Shown here: positions 1 through 6,424 of the stretch, piece by piece
How positions within the stretch are numbered: the first letter of the stretch is position 1
Layout: each line of letters opens with the position of its first letter
Source of the DNA: DASUBN01 sp035691665
GTDB taxonomy: Bacteria; Pseudomonadota; Gammaproteobacteria; Natronospirales; REEB76
Direction of reading: 5' to 3'
Assembly (NCBI GenBank): GCA_035691665.1
Contig: DASSIS010000110.1
Span: forward strand, 1-10,334
DNA: 10,334 nucleotides
Translations under genes and position numbers: made by a program
The notes under the pieces: model-generated
What the model was told of the DNA's origin: nothing
Databases searched by the model: none
The model's input: the letters and a program-made list of their open reading frames with translations, nothing else

Positions 1-1
1 C

Positions 2-376
<375 letters not shown>

Positions 377-381
377 GAATT

Positions 382-395
382 TACTCTTAAGAGTA
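382..395. repeat. 14-bp perfect palindrome between fumC and nudL
   Basis: TACTCTTAAGAGTA is a perfect palindrome six bases after the fumC stop codon. GAA (377-379) and TTC (396-398) could extend the pairing if two bases bulge on the left. It is AT-rich with no T-tract, so it is a poor intrinsic terminator. It could be a regulator binding site or chance. It lies in an AT-rich patch that also holds TTAAGA (387-392) and TAAAAT (411-416). Confidence 0.4.
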
Positions 396-414
396 TTCGT
401 AACAGATTGATAAA

Positions 415-1047
415 ATGGAAATTAACGGCGGAAATTTTCCTGATCTCATCCGCCATATCTTCGGGGGCACCCAGGCCCCTGAAGACTTCGCTTCCCGCCG
501 TGCCATCGGCGACCTGCCACCTCGGTTCGCCCCCCAGCCCCCCTGGAAACCCGCCGCGGTGCTGGTACCGTTGGTCATGCACCCGGACATGCCCACGGTG
601 CTGCTCACCCAGCGCACCGAGCGACTCCAAGACCATGCGGGTCAGGTGAGCTTCCCGGGCGGCAGCCGGGAGTCCGTGGATGCCGATTCCGTAGAGACCG
701 CCCTGCGCGAGGCCCGGGAAGAGATCGGCCTCGGCCGGGAATATGTAGAGGTCGTGGGTTATCTCCCGGGTTACCTCACCATCACCGGCTTCGCCGTGAG
801 CCCCGTGGTGAGCCTGGTGCGACCCGGGTTCGCCCTCAAGGTGGATCCGCTGGAGGTGGCTGAGGTGTTCGAGGTGCCCCTGGCCTTCCTGGCGGACCCC
901 CTCAACCGCCGGGTGGAGAAGCGGGAGCTCGCCGGCCACGCCGTGGGGTATTACGTCTTCACCTACGAAGGGCACCGCATCTGGGGCGCCACCGCTGCCA
1001 TGCTGGTGAACTTCCTGGACTGCCTGGAAGGAGGCTCCCCCGCTTGA
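415..1047 (+). CDS. nudL: NudL-type Nudix hydrolase (probable CoA pyrophosphatase)
   Basis: This 210-residue protein belongs to the NudL/UPF0035 branch of Nudix hydrolases, whose studied members cleave coenzyme A and related CoA species to 3',5'-ADP and 4'-phosphopantetheine. The family-specific segment LLTQRT...GQVSFPGG covers residues 63-83. It runs into the Nudix box at about residues 82-105, where REAREEIGL carries the metal-binding glutamates. As is usual in this branch, the early glutamate of the generic Nudix box is not in the textbook position. A C-terminal 'RIWGATAAML' segment matches the W-G-x-T-A end of the family. Length is close to E. coli NudL (about 190 residues) with roughly 12 extra N-terminal residues. 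ATG 415 is the only reasonable start; no clear Shine-Dalgarno precedes it. The TGA overlaps the mazG start, suggesting coupling. Substrate choice (CoA versus other diphosphates) is inferred from family. Confidence 0.88.
   Translation: MEINGGNFPDLIRHIFGGTQAPEDFASRRAIGDLPPRFAPQPPWKPAAVLVPLVMHPDMPTVLLTQRTERLQDHAGQVSFPGGSRESVDADSVETALREAREEIGLGREYVEVVGYLPGYLTITGFAVSPVVSLVRPGFALKVDPLEVAEVFEVPLAFLADPLNRRVEKRELAGHAVGYYVFTYEGHRIWGATAAMLVNFLDCLEGGSPA
1028..1034 (+). promoter_or_regulatory. Ribosome binding site deciding the TTG start of mazG
   Basis: AAGGAGG lies inside the 3' end of nudL, nine bases before TTG 1044-1046. This near-perfect Shine-Dalgarno supports a TTG start that overlaps the nudL stop codon (TTGA). 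Confidence 0.8.
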
Positions 1048-1826
1048 GCGAGATAGAGCGCTTGCTGGAGATCATGGCCCGGCTCCGGCACCCGGAGGAG
1101 GGCTGCCCCTGGGACCGGCAACAGACTTTCCGGAGCATCGCCCCCTATACCGTGGAGGAGGCCTACGAGGTGGCGGACGCCATCGAGCGGGACGACCTCG
1201 TGGCCCTGGAAGAAGAACTGGGCGACCTGTTGCTGCAGGTGGTCTACCACGCGCGCATGGCGGAGGAGGCCGGCCGGTTCCGTTTCGCGGATGTGGCGCG
1301 GGGCATCGGCGACAAGCTGGTGGCGCGACATCCCCACGTGTTCGGCACGACCGAGATACGGGACGCTGAACACCAGAGCCGGGATTGGGAAGCGCGCAAG
1401 GCCGAGGAGCGGGCCGGACGCGAGGCAGACGGGGCCCTGGATGGGGTGGCGGCAGGCCTGCCGTCCCTCACCCGTGCCGACAAGCTGCAGAAGCGGGCGG
1501 CGCGGGTGGGTTTCGATTGGCCCGAACTCAGACCGGTGTTCGCCAAGGTGCGGGAAGAGCTCGCGGAGCTGGAGCATGAGGTCGGGAGCGCCAGCCCGCG
1601 GGAGCGTCTCGAGGACGAACTCGGCGACGTGCTGTTCGCCGTGGCCAACATGGCGCGCAAGCTGGGGGTGGATCCGGAACAGGCGCTCCGGGGCACCAAC
1701 CGCAAGTTCGAGCGCCGCTTCCGCCACGTGGAGGCCCGTCTCAAGGAACGGGGACTCAAGCCGGAGCAGGTGAGCCTGGAAGAGATGGATTCCTACTGGG
1801 ATGAGGCCAAGCGCGTCGGCCTCTGA
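1044..1826 (+). CDS. mazG: Nucleoside triphosphate pyrophosphohydrolase MazG
   Basis: MazG hydrolyses (d)NTPs, including non-canonical ones, to NMP and pyrophosphate in the cytosol; in E. coli it also affects ppGpp-linked survival. The 260-residue length equals the full two-domain form. The N-terminal domain has EEAYE (38-42) and EELGD (57-61); the second domain has EELAE (171-175) and ELGD (192-195). These are the EExxE...ExxD magnesium-binding motifs, present in both halves. Other family marks are GCPWD (20-24), RHPHVFG (95-101), GFDWP (156-160) and KFERRF (221-226). The TTG start at 1044 aligns with E. coli MazG residue 1 and has a strong Shine-Dalgarno. It overlaps the nudL stop by one base, so the two are almost certainly co-translated. 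The pairing of two pyrophosphohydrolases fits a nucleotide-sanitising role. Both catalytic sites look intact. Confidence 0.95.
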   Translation: MSEIERLLEIMARLRHPEEGCPWDRQQTFRSIAPYTVEEAYEVADAIERDDLVALEEELGDLLLQVVYHARMAEEAGRFRFADVARGIGDKLVARHPHVFGTTEIRDAEHQSRDWEARKAEERAGREADGALDGVAAGLPSLTRADKLQKRAARVGFDWPELRPVFAKVREELAELEHEVGSASPRERLEDELGDVLFAVANMARKLGVDPEQALRGTNRKFERRFRHVEARLKERGLKPEQVSLEEMDSYWDEAKRVGL

Positions 1827-1862
1827 AAGGCCTTGGTTCGCGTGGCCGTCCGTGAAAGGGTG

Positions 1863-1891
1863 TGCTATCTTGAACGGAATTTAAGTTAAAT
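1863..1891 (+). promoter_or_regulatory. Possible promoter region upstream of the DegV-family gene
   Basis: An AT-rich stretch in the 145-base gap after mazG contains TGCTATCTT (1863-1871), which resembles an extended -10 element (TGn plus TATCTT). No good -35 hexamer sits 16-18 bases upstream. A TTAAAT (1886-1891) is an alternative -10. Weak by sequence alone. Confidence 0.3.
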
Positions 1892-1894
1892 CGG

Positions 1895-1942
1895 CCGTCC
1901 CCTGGGCGAATGGGGAATCCACGATGAGCACACCGGGGACGG
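1895..1942 (+). promoter_or_regulatory. Stem-loop in the putative leader of the DegV-family gene
   Basis: CCGTCCCCTGG (1895-1905) can pair with CCGGGGACGG (1933-1942), giving a 10-bp GC-rich stem with one bulged base and a loop of about 27 bases. GGGCGAAT occurs directly repeated at 1904-1911 and 1941-1948, so the two arms carry both an inverted and a direct repeat. It lies 16 bases upstream of the DegV Shine-Dalgarno and has no T-tract, so it is more likely a leader structure or operator than a terminator. Confidence 0.4.
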
Positions 1943-1971
1943 GCGAATAGAGCGGATCGGGAGCGAGAACA

Positions 1972-2913
1972 ATGCCACAAAAAATCGGAATCGTGATCGA
2001 CGCAGCCTGCGACCTGCCGCGCAGCTTCCTGTCGCAGCACAACCTCGAGATTATGCCGATCAGCATGCAGTTCGGCACCATGAACTTCAAGGACGTGCGC
2101 GACCCCGAGCAGACCATGGAGTTCTACCGCCGCTACGTGGCGGAGAAGGAACTGGAGATCACCACCGCTCCCTTGTCGGTGAAGGCCATCAAGGACTGGT
2201 TCCTGGACCAGCTGGTGCTGAAGTACGACCGCGTGCTGGTGATCACCGTCTCCAGCACTCGCAGCCCGGTGTTCGAGAACGCCACCAAGGCCTCCTTCAT
2301 GATCTTGTCCGGCTACAAGGAGCGCCGCAAGGCCGCCGGCCTGGAGGAGCAGTTCGCCCTGCGCGTGCTGGACAGCAAGACCCTGTTCACGGGACAGGGT
2401 GTGGTGGTGTACGAAGCCTTGCGCCTGCTGCAGAGCGGCCAGGCCGACATGGCCTTCGACCGCCTGCGGCAACACGTGGAGAACTTCTCCCAGGACGTGC
2501 ACGCTTATCTCGTCCCCAATGACCTGTACTACGTGCGTGCCCGCGCCCACCAGAAGGGCGACAACAGTATCGGCTGGTTCAAGTACCAGATGGGCACCAT
2601 GCTCGACATCAAGCCCATCCTGCGGGCCTATCGCGGCGAGACCGAGGCGGTGGACACCGTGCGTGGTTTCGACGGTGCGGTGAAGAAGCTCTTCGGTATG
2701 GCTACCGATGCCATCGAGAAGGGTCTGCTCACCAAGGTGGTATGCATGAGCTACGCCGGCAACCCGGAGGAAGTGAAGAGCTTCCCCGGCTACGACGAGT
2801 TCCTGAAGGTCGCCCAGGCCCACAAGGTGGAGACGCTGCTCTCGGTGATGAGCACCGTGGCGGGTATCCACGTCGGACCTGGCGCATTCAGTCTCGCGTA
2901 TGCGGCGAAGTGA
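1972..2913 (+). CDS. DegV-family protein (fatty-acid-binding fold)
   Basis: DegV/FakB proteins are two-domain cytosolic proteins that bind a fatty acid in a buried tunnel; in Firmicutes they present it to the kinase FakA. This 313-residue protein shows the family landmarks in order: IVIDAACDLP (7-16), TTAPLS (64-69), the loop ITVSSTRSP (91-99), VLDSKTLFTGQG (132-143), NDLYYVRA (183-190), MLDIKPIL (210-217) and HVGPGAFSLAY (300-310). The hydroxyl residues that would contact the carboxylate (Thr65, Ser94/95 by position) are kept. The usual LSGTYQ-like stretch is changed to RSPVFE, so this is a divergent subgroup. ATG 1972 has GGGAG at 1959-1963, eight bases upstream. The gene stands alone between a 145-base gap and a terminator. 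No FakA kinase gene is in the window, so the partner and physiological role are unknown. The fold call is firm; the ligand is inferred from family. Confidence 0.88.
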   Translation: MPQKIGIVIDAACDLPRSFLSQHNLEIMPISMQFGTMNFKDVRDPEQTMEFYRRYVAEKELEITTAPLSVKAIKDWFLDQLVLKYDRVLVITVSSTRSPVFENATKASFMILSGYKERRKAAGLEEQFALRVLDSKTLFTGQGVVVYEALRLLQSGQADMAFDRLRQHVENFSQDVHAYLVPNDLYYVRARAHQKGDNSIGWFKYQMGTMLDIKPILRAYRGETEAVDTVRGFDGAVKKLFGMATDAIEKGLLTKVVCMSYAGNPEEVKSFPGYDEFLKVAQAHKVETLLSVMSTVAGIHVGPGAFSLAYAAK

Positions 2914-2961
2914 TTGTTGACGCGACCAAGTAATCGTCTGCGTGTTTCTGTTTGACTTATG

Positions 2962-2985
2962 CAAGGCCGCCTTCGGGCGGCCTTG
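2962..2985 (+). terminator. Rho-independent-type terminator after the DegV gene
   Basis: CAAGGCCGCC (2962-2971), loop TTCG (2972-2975), GGCGGCCTTG (2976-2985): a perfect 10-bp stem with a highly stable TTCG tetraloop, 48 bases after the DegV stop. The tail (TCGTCTCC) is only modestly T-rich. It separates the DegV gene from the patatin operon. Confidence 0.78.
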
Positions 2986-3013
2986 TCGTCTCCCACCCGC
3001 GATGCGCTTCCGG

Positions 3014-3019
3014 TAAAAT
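3014..3019 (+). promoter_or_regulatory. Candidate -10 element for the patatin operon
   Basis: TAAAAT lies 55 bases before the proposed patatin start and just past the terminator, matching the -10 consensus at 5 of 6 positions. No convincing -35 is found at the normal spacing (2990-2996 reads CTCCCAC), so an activator or alternative sigma factor would be needed. Placement is reasonable; support is weak. Confidence 0.3.
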
Positions 3020-3074
3020 GGCACGTGCCTTAAGAGCAGAGCGTCCCGGAAGAAGCGCGCCTTTTCACCTCCCG

Positions 3075-5402
3075 ATGCAGACGATGCACCACTTGCGTGA
3101 CCACTATCGCCGCTTCTGCGGTGGGCTGTTGACCCTCGCCTGTCTTCTGTCGCCGCTGGCCCATGCCGATACGGCACCGATGGCAGCCACCGTGGCGGCG
3201 CCTGCCGCCGCGACTGTGGCGATGGTGCCCGCCCCGGAGCGGCGCCTCAAGGTCTGCCTGGTGTTGAGCGGCGGCGGTGCGCGCGGCGCGGCCCATGTGG
3301 GCGTGCTCGAGACCCTGGAGAGGCTGCACATCCCCGTGGACTGCATCGCCGGCACCAGCATCGGGGCCGCCATCGGCGGGCTGTACGCCGCCGGCATGAC
3401 TTCCGAGGACCTGGAGCGGGTGCTGAATCGGCCGGACGTGCAGGCTACCATGGCCGACAGCCCGCTCCGCGACAAGCTGACCTTCCAGCAGAAACAAGAC
3501 CAATTCAAGTACCTGCTGCAGTTCGAGATGGGCTACGAGGACGGACATTTCTTCTTCCCCCAAGGACTCGCTAGCGGCAACGATCCGGGCCGCATCCTCA
3601 ACGCCCTGTCGCTCGCGCTTCGCCCCGACCAGGATTTCGACAAGCTCCCCATACCCTTCCGGGCCGTGACCACCGACGTGGAGACGGGCGACATGGTGGT
3701 GCTCGACCACGGCGACCTGGCGGAGGCGACGCGGGCCAGCATGGCGGTGCCGGGCATCTATCCGCCGGTGCCCATCGACGGACATCTACTGATCGACGGC
3801 GGCATCTCGCGCAACCTGCCGGTGGACGTCGCGCGCAAGATGGGTGCCGACGTCGTGATCGCGGTGAACATCGGCACGCCCCTGGCGCCACGCTCCGATC
3901 TCAATGACCTGTTCACGGTCTCACTGCAGGTGCTGAAGATCTTCGGGAACCAGAACGTGGTCGAGTCCATCTCGCAGCTCACGGATCATGACGTGCTGCT
4001 GCAGCCGGACATGGGCGACATCAGCGCCACCGATTTCAGCCGCATGGGCGAGGCCATCAAGCTCGGGGCGCAGGAATCCTACGACACGTTGTCGAAGATC
4101 CCCGGGCTACAGCTCTCGGCCGCCGACTACGCCCGCTATCAGCAGACCTACCGCCGTCGGCCGATACCACCCTTGAGCGTGGATTTCGTGCAGGTGGAAG
4201 GCAACGACAGGGTGCCCGCCGATCTGATCCGCGCCCGCTTCGGCTTGAAGCCGGGCGCCCCCTGGGACGTGCTCACCATCAGCGAGAGCTTGCGCCATGT
4301 ATATGATCTGGGCTATTTCCAGAGCGTGGAAGCCGCCTTGGTGGAGCAGGACGACAAGACCGGCATCTCGCTGAAAGTGACCGAGAAACCCTGGCAGCCC
4401 AATTACCTGAAACTCGGTTTGCACATCGCCGACGACTTCGAGGGCGACAGCGTCTATGAGCTGCTGGGCAGCTACAACCGCTCCGAGATCAACGGCCTCG
4501 GGGCGGAATGGCGCAATGAGTTCGAGTTCGGCTATTCAAGCTTCCTGTATTCGGAGTTATACCAGCCGCTGGACTATTCCGGCGATTATTTCCTGGCGCC
4601 CCAGGTGGAATACCTGGACCAGAGCTTCGATGTGTTCGCGAACCGCAAGCGCATCGCCGAGTACAGCACCGTGTTCCCCCATGCGGGGCTGGATTTCGGC
4701 AGCCAGTTCAGCAACCTGGGCGAGGTGCGCATGGGCTACGACTACGGGCATGTGGTCTCGGCACCGCGCATCGGCAGTCAGGCGACCCTGCCCACCTACC
4801 GTGACACCTTGGGCGGTCCGCGCCTGCTGCTGCACCTGGATACCTTCGATAACATCAGCTTCCCCAGTTCCGGATACTACGTGTTCGTGAACGGCTTCTT
4901 TCCGCGGCGTTCGCTCGGCGGCGACATCAGCTACGACAAGCTCGATATCACCGCGGGCGACGCCTTCGGCAACGACGACGACGCTTTGCTCCTGCTGGGC
5001 GAGGCGGGCAGCGACCTGGGCACCACGCTGCCTGCCTACGAGCAGTTCGCCCTGGGCGGATTCCTGTCGCTTGCGGGCCGCCGCCAGGGGGAGCTGCGTG
5101 GCGACAAGATCTTCGACGCCCACCTGATCTATACCCACCATGCCTACAACCTGGTCTCCGGCCTCGGCAAGGGGCTCTACTTCGGGGCGGGCCTGGATGC
5201 GGGCAACGTCTGGCAGGTTGGGCAAAGGGTCACGGCCGGCGACATGCAGTACGGCGCCAGCCTGTTCGTGGGTGCGGATACCGTGCTGGGCCCCCTGTAT
5301 TTCGGCATGGGTGCGGGCCAGGACGGCAACCGCACCTGGTTCCTGTTCCTCGGCATCCCCATCAACGGCAGCACGCTCGCGCCGTCGTTCGGCAATAATT
5401 GA
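3075..5402 (+). CDS. Patatin-like phospholipase fused to Omp85 barrel (PlpD-like, type Vd autotransporter)
   Basis: Family members are secreted lipases/phospholipases of the A1 type exported through their own outer-membrane barrel. From ATG 3075 the protein has 775 residues. Residues 1-31 form a signal peptide (hydrophobic core GGLLTLACLLSPLAHA, likely cut after Ala31), followed by an Ala/Pro/Thr/Val-rich linker to about 54. The patatin domain (about 58-350) has the oxyanion loop SGGGARG (65-71), nucleophile motif GTSIG (93-97, Ser95) and catalytic Asp241 in DGG. A single POTRA-like domain covers about 366-437, then a barrel of about 443-763 including LGGFLSLAGRR and ELRGD, the lid-loop region. 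All catalytic residues are present. The last strand (TWFLFLGIPI) is followed by about 12 further residues, unlike barrels that end on an aromatic. No Shine-Dalgarno is close to 3075; ATG 3084 is an alternative, and ATG 3018 would give an overlong signal sequence. The half-size asparaginase gene follows 22 bases later. Confidence 0.9.
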   Translation: MQTMHHLRDHYRRFCGGLLTLACLLSPLAHADTAPMAATVAAPAAATVAMVPAPERRLKVCLVLSGGGARGAAHVGVLETLERLHIPVDCIAGTSIGAAIGGLYAAGMTSEDLERVLNRPDVQATMADSPLRDKLTFQQKQDQFKYLLQFEMGYEDGHFFFPQGLASGNDPGRILNALSLALRPDQDFDKLPIPFRAVTTDVETGDMVVLDHGDLAEATRASMAVPGIYPPVPIDGHLLIDGGISRNLPVDVARKMGADVVIAVNIGTPLAPRSDLNDLFTVSLQVLKIFGNQNVVESISQLTDHDVLLQPDMGDISATDFSRMGEAIKLGAQESYDTLSKIPGLQLSAADYARYQQTYRRRPIPPLSVDFVQVEGNDRVPADLIRARFGLKPGAPWDVLTISESLRHVYDLGYFQSVEAALVEQDDKTGISLKVTEKPWQPNYLKLGLHIADDFEGDSVYELLGSYNRSEINGLGAEWRNEFEFGYSSFLYSELYQPLDYSGDYFLAPQVEYLDQSFDVFANRKRIAEYSTVFPHAGLDFGSQFSNLGEVRMGYDYGHVVSAPRIGSQATLPTYRDTLGGPRLLLHLDTFDNISFPSSGYYVFVNGFFPRRSLGGDISYDKLDITAGDAFGNDDDALLLLGEAGSDLGTTLPAYEQFALGGFLSLAGRRQGELRGDKIFDAHLIYTHHAYNLVSGLGKGLYFGAGLDAGNVWQVGQRVTAGDMQYGASLFVGADTVLGPLYFGMGAGQDGNRTWFLFLGIPINGSTLAPSFGNN

Positions 5403-5424
5403 GCCTCACCGGCCGGAGCCTCCC

Positions 5425-5910
5425 ATGGAAAAACTGCGCATCTTCACTACCGGCGGCACCATCGACAAGATCTACTTCGACGCCACGAGCGAATACGAGG
5501 TAGGCGAACCCCAGATCGGCGAGGTGCTGCGTGAGATGGGGGTGGCTTTCCCCTTCGAGATCACCTCGCTGATGCGCAAGGACAGCCTGGACCTGACGGA
5601 CGCCGATCGCGCCTCGATCCGCGACGCGGTGGCGCAAGACCCAGCGCGCTGCATGCTCATCACCCACGGCACGGATACCATGACCGAGACCGCCGCCGCC
5701 CTGCAGGGCATCGCCGGCAAGACTATCGTGCTCACCGGTGCGCTCAGTCCGGCACGGTTCCGCGGCAGCGACGCGATATTCAACATCGGCGGTGCGGTGG
5801 TGGTGGCCCAGAACCAGGCACCCGGGGTCTACATCGTCATGAACGGGCGGATGTTCGATGCACGCAAGGTACGCAAGAATCGCGACAAGAATCGCTTCGA
5901 GGAAACATAA
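5425..5910 (+). CDS. Half-length asparaginase-like protein (N-terminal catalytic domain only)
   Basis: This 161-residue protein corresponds to the N-terminal domain of the asparaginase/glutaminase family, whose complete members have about 330 residues. It shows TTGGTID (8-14) with the nucleophile-equivalent Thr12, HGTDTM (81-86) with the Thr83-Asp84 pair, VLTGAL (102-107), and VMNGRMFDARKVRK (138-151), in which Lys151 aligns with the catalytic lysine of E. coli AnsB. The C-terminal domain, which completes neighbouring active sites in the tetramer, is absent. The stop is clean, and the next gene starts one base later with its own Shine-Dalgarno, so this looks like a natural short protein rather than a recent truncation. 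Where asparaginases have a Ser-Gln/Ser-Asp substrate loop, this has RKDS (51-54), so another substrate is possible. I recall similar short proteins annotated in other Proteobacteria but cannot check here. ATG 5425 has GGAG at 5415-5418, six bases upstream. L-asparaginase activity is not assured. Confidence 0.82.
   Translation: MEKLRIFTTGGTIDKIYFDATSEYEVGEPQIGEVLREMGVAFPFEITSLMRKDSLDLTDADRASIRDAVAQDPARCMLITHGTDTMTETAAALQGIAGKTIVLTGALSPARFRGSDAIFNIGGAVVVAQNQAPGVYIVMNGRMFDARKVRKNRDKNRFEET
5899..5904 (+). promoter_or_regulatory. Ribosome binding site deciding the GTG start of the DinB gene
   Basis: GAGGAA inside the last codons of the asparaginase-like gene lies seven bases before GTG 5912. The longer in-frame extension from ATG 5858 would overlap the upstream gene by about 50 bases and adds a sequence without family likeness. 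Confidence 0.7.
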
Positions 5911-5911
5911 G

Positions 5912-6421
5912 GTGGATCATCACGCCTACTTCCAGACGCTTGCCGCTTATCACCGTCTGGCGAACCGGCGTCTGCTGCGGGCCTTGGAATCGATCGACGA
6001 CGCCGACTACTACGGCGACCAGGGGCTGTTCTTCAAGAGTATCCACCTCACCCTCAACCACATCCTGCTGGTGGACCGGCTCTATCACGGCCGCATCACC
6101 GGCGAGCTCTTCGAGGTCACCGGCCTGGGTCAGGAGCTGGTGCATGACCGCCGGCAGCTCGCCGTGGATATGGAGCGCCATGGAGAGCGATGGAAGGATG
6201 TGATCGCCGGGATCGATGCGACGCGCATGCAGAGCGTGCTGCGTTATATCAGCACCGAAGGCGAGCAGCGGGAGCTGCCCATGCTCGTGGTCCTGGCCCA
6301 TGCCTTCAACCACGCCACCCATCACCGCGGGCAGGTGAGCGCGGCGATGACCCGTCTCGGTCAGCCCGCGCCGGTGCTCGACATACCCTACGTGCTCACC
6401 GACCTCAAGGCTGCAGGTTGA
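5912..6421 (+). CDS. DinB/YfiT-family four-helix-bundle protein, putative metal-dependent enzyme
   Basis: The protein has 169 residues from a GTG start. DinB-fold proteins are small four-helix bundles with a histidine triad that binds a divalent metal; characterised relatives are thiol transferases or hydrolases, but proteobacterial members are mostly of unknown role. The N-terminal helix YFQTLAAYHRLANRRLL (6-22) is typical. His50 in LNHILLVDRLYH (48-59), together with His134 and His138 in HAFNHATHHRGQ (130-141), make up the expected metal site; this last motif is the best family signature. The gene begins one base after the stop of the asparaginase-like gene, so the two are probably translationally coupled and co-transcribed with the patatin gene. 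It ends three bases from the converging uppP gene with no terminator between them. The name refers to B. subtilis DinB; it is not DNA polymerase IV. Substrate unknown. Confidence 0.85.
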   Translation: MDHHAYFQTLAAYHRLANRRLLRALESIDDADYYGDQGLFFKSIHLTLNHILLVDRLYHGRITGELFEVTGLGQELVHDRRQLAVDMERHGERWKDVIAGIDATRMQSVLRYISTEGEQRELPMLVVLAHAFNHATHHRGQVSAAMTRLGQPAPVLDIPYVLTDLKAAG

Positions 6422-6424
6422 GCA

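Noticed and set aside
1818..1832. Small hairpin GGCCT/AGGCC at the mazG stop codon as a terminator
   Set aside because: Only a 5-bp stem with no T-tract; too weak to call.
2952..2957. TTGACT as a -35 element for the patatin gene
   Set aside because: The matching -10 position falls inside the GC-rich terminator stem (GGGCGG).
1756..3177. Long minus-strand open frame (473 codons) across mazG, DegV and patatin starts
   Set aside because: It is antisense to three recognised genes, His/Gln/Gly/Leu-rich as expected for a shadow frame in GC-rich DNA, and shows no family motif.
5140..5424. Longer form of the asparaginase-like protein starting inside the patatin gene
   Set aside because: The extra residues are an out-of-frame reading of the barrel-coding region; ATG 5425 has a good Shine-Dalgarno and aligns with the family start.
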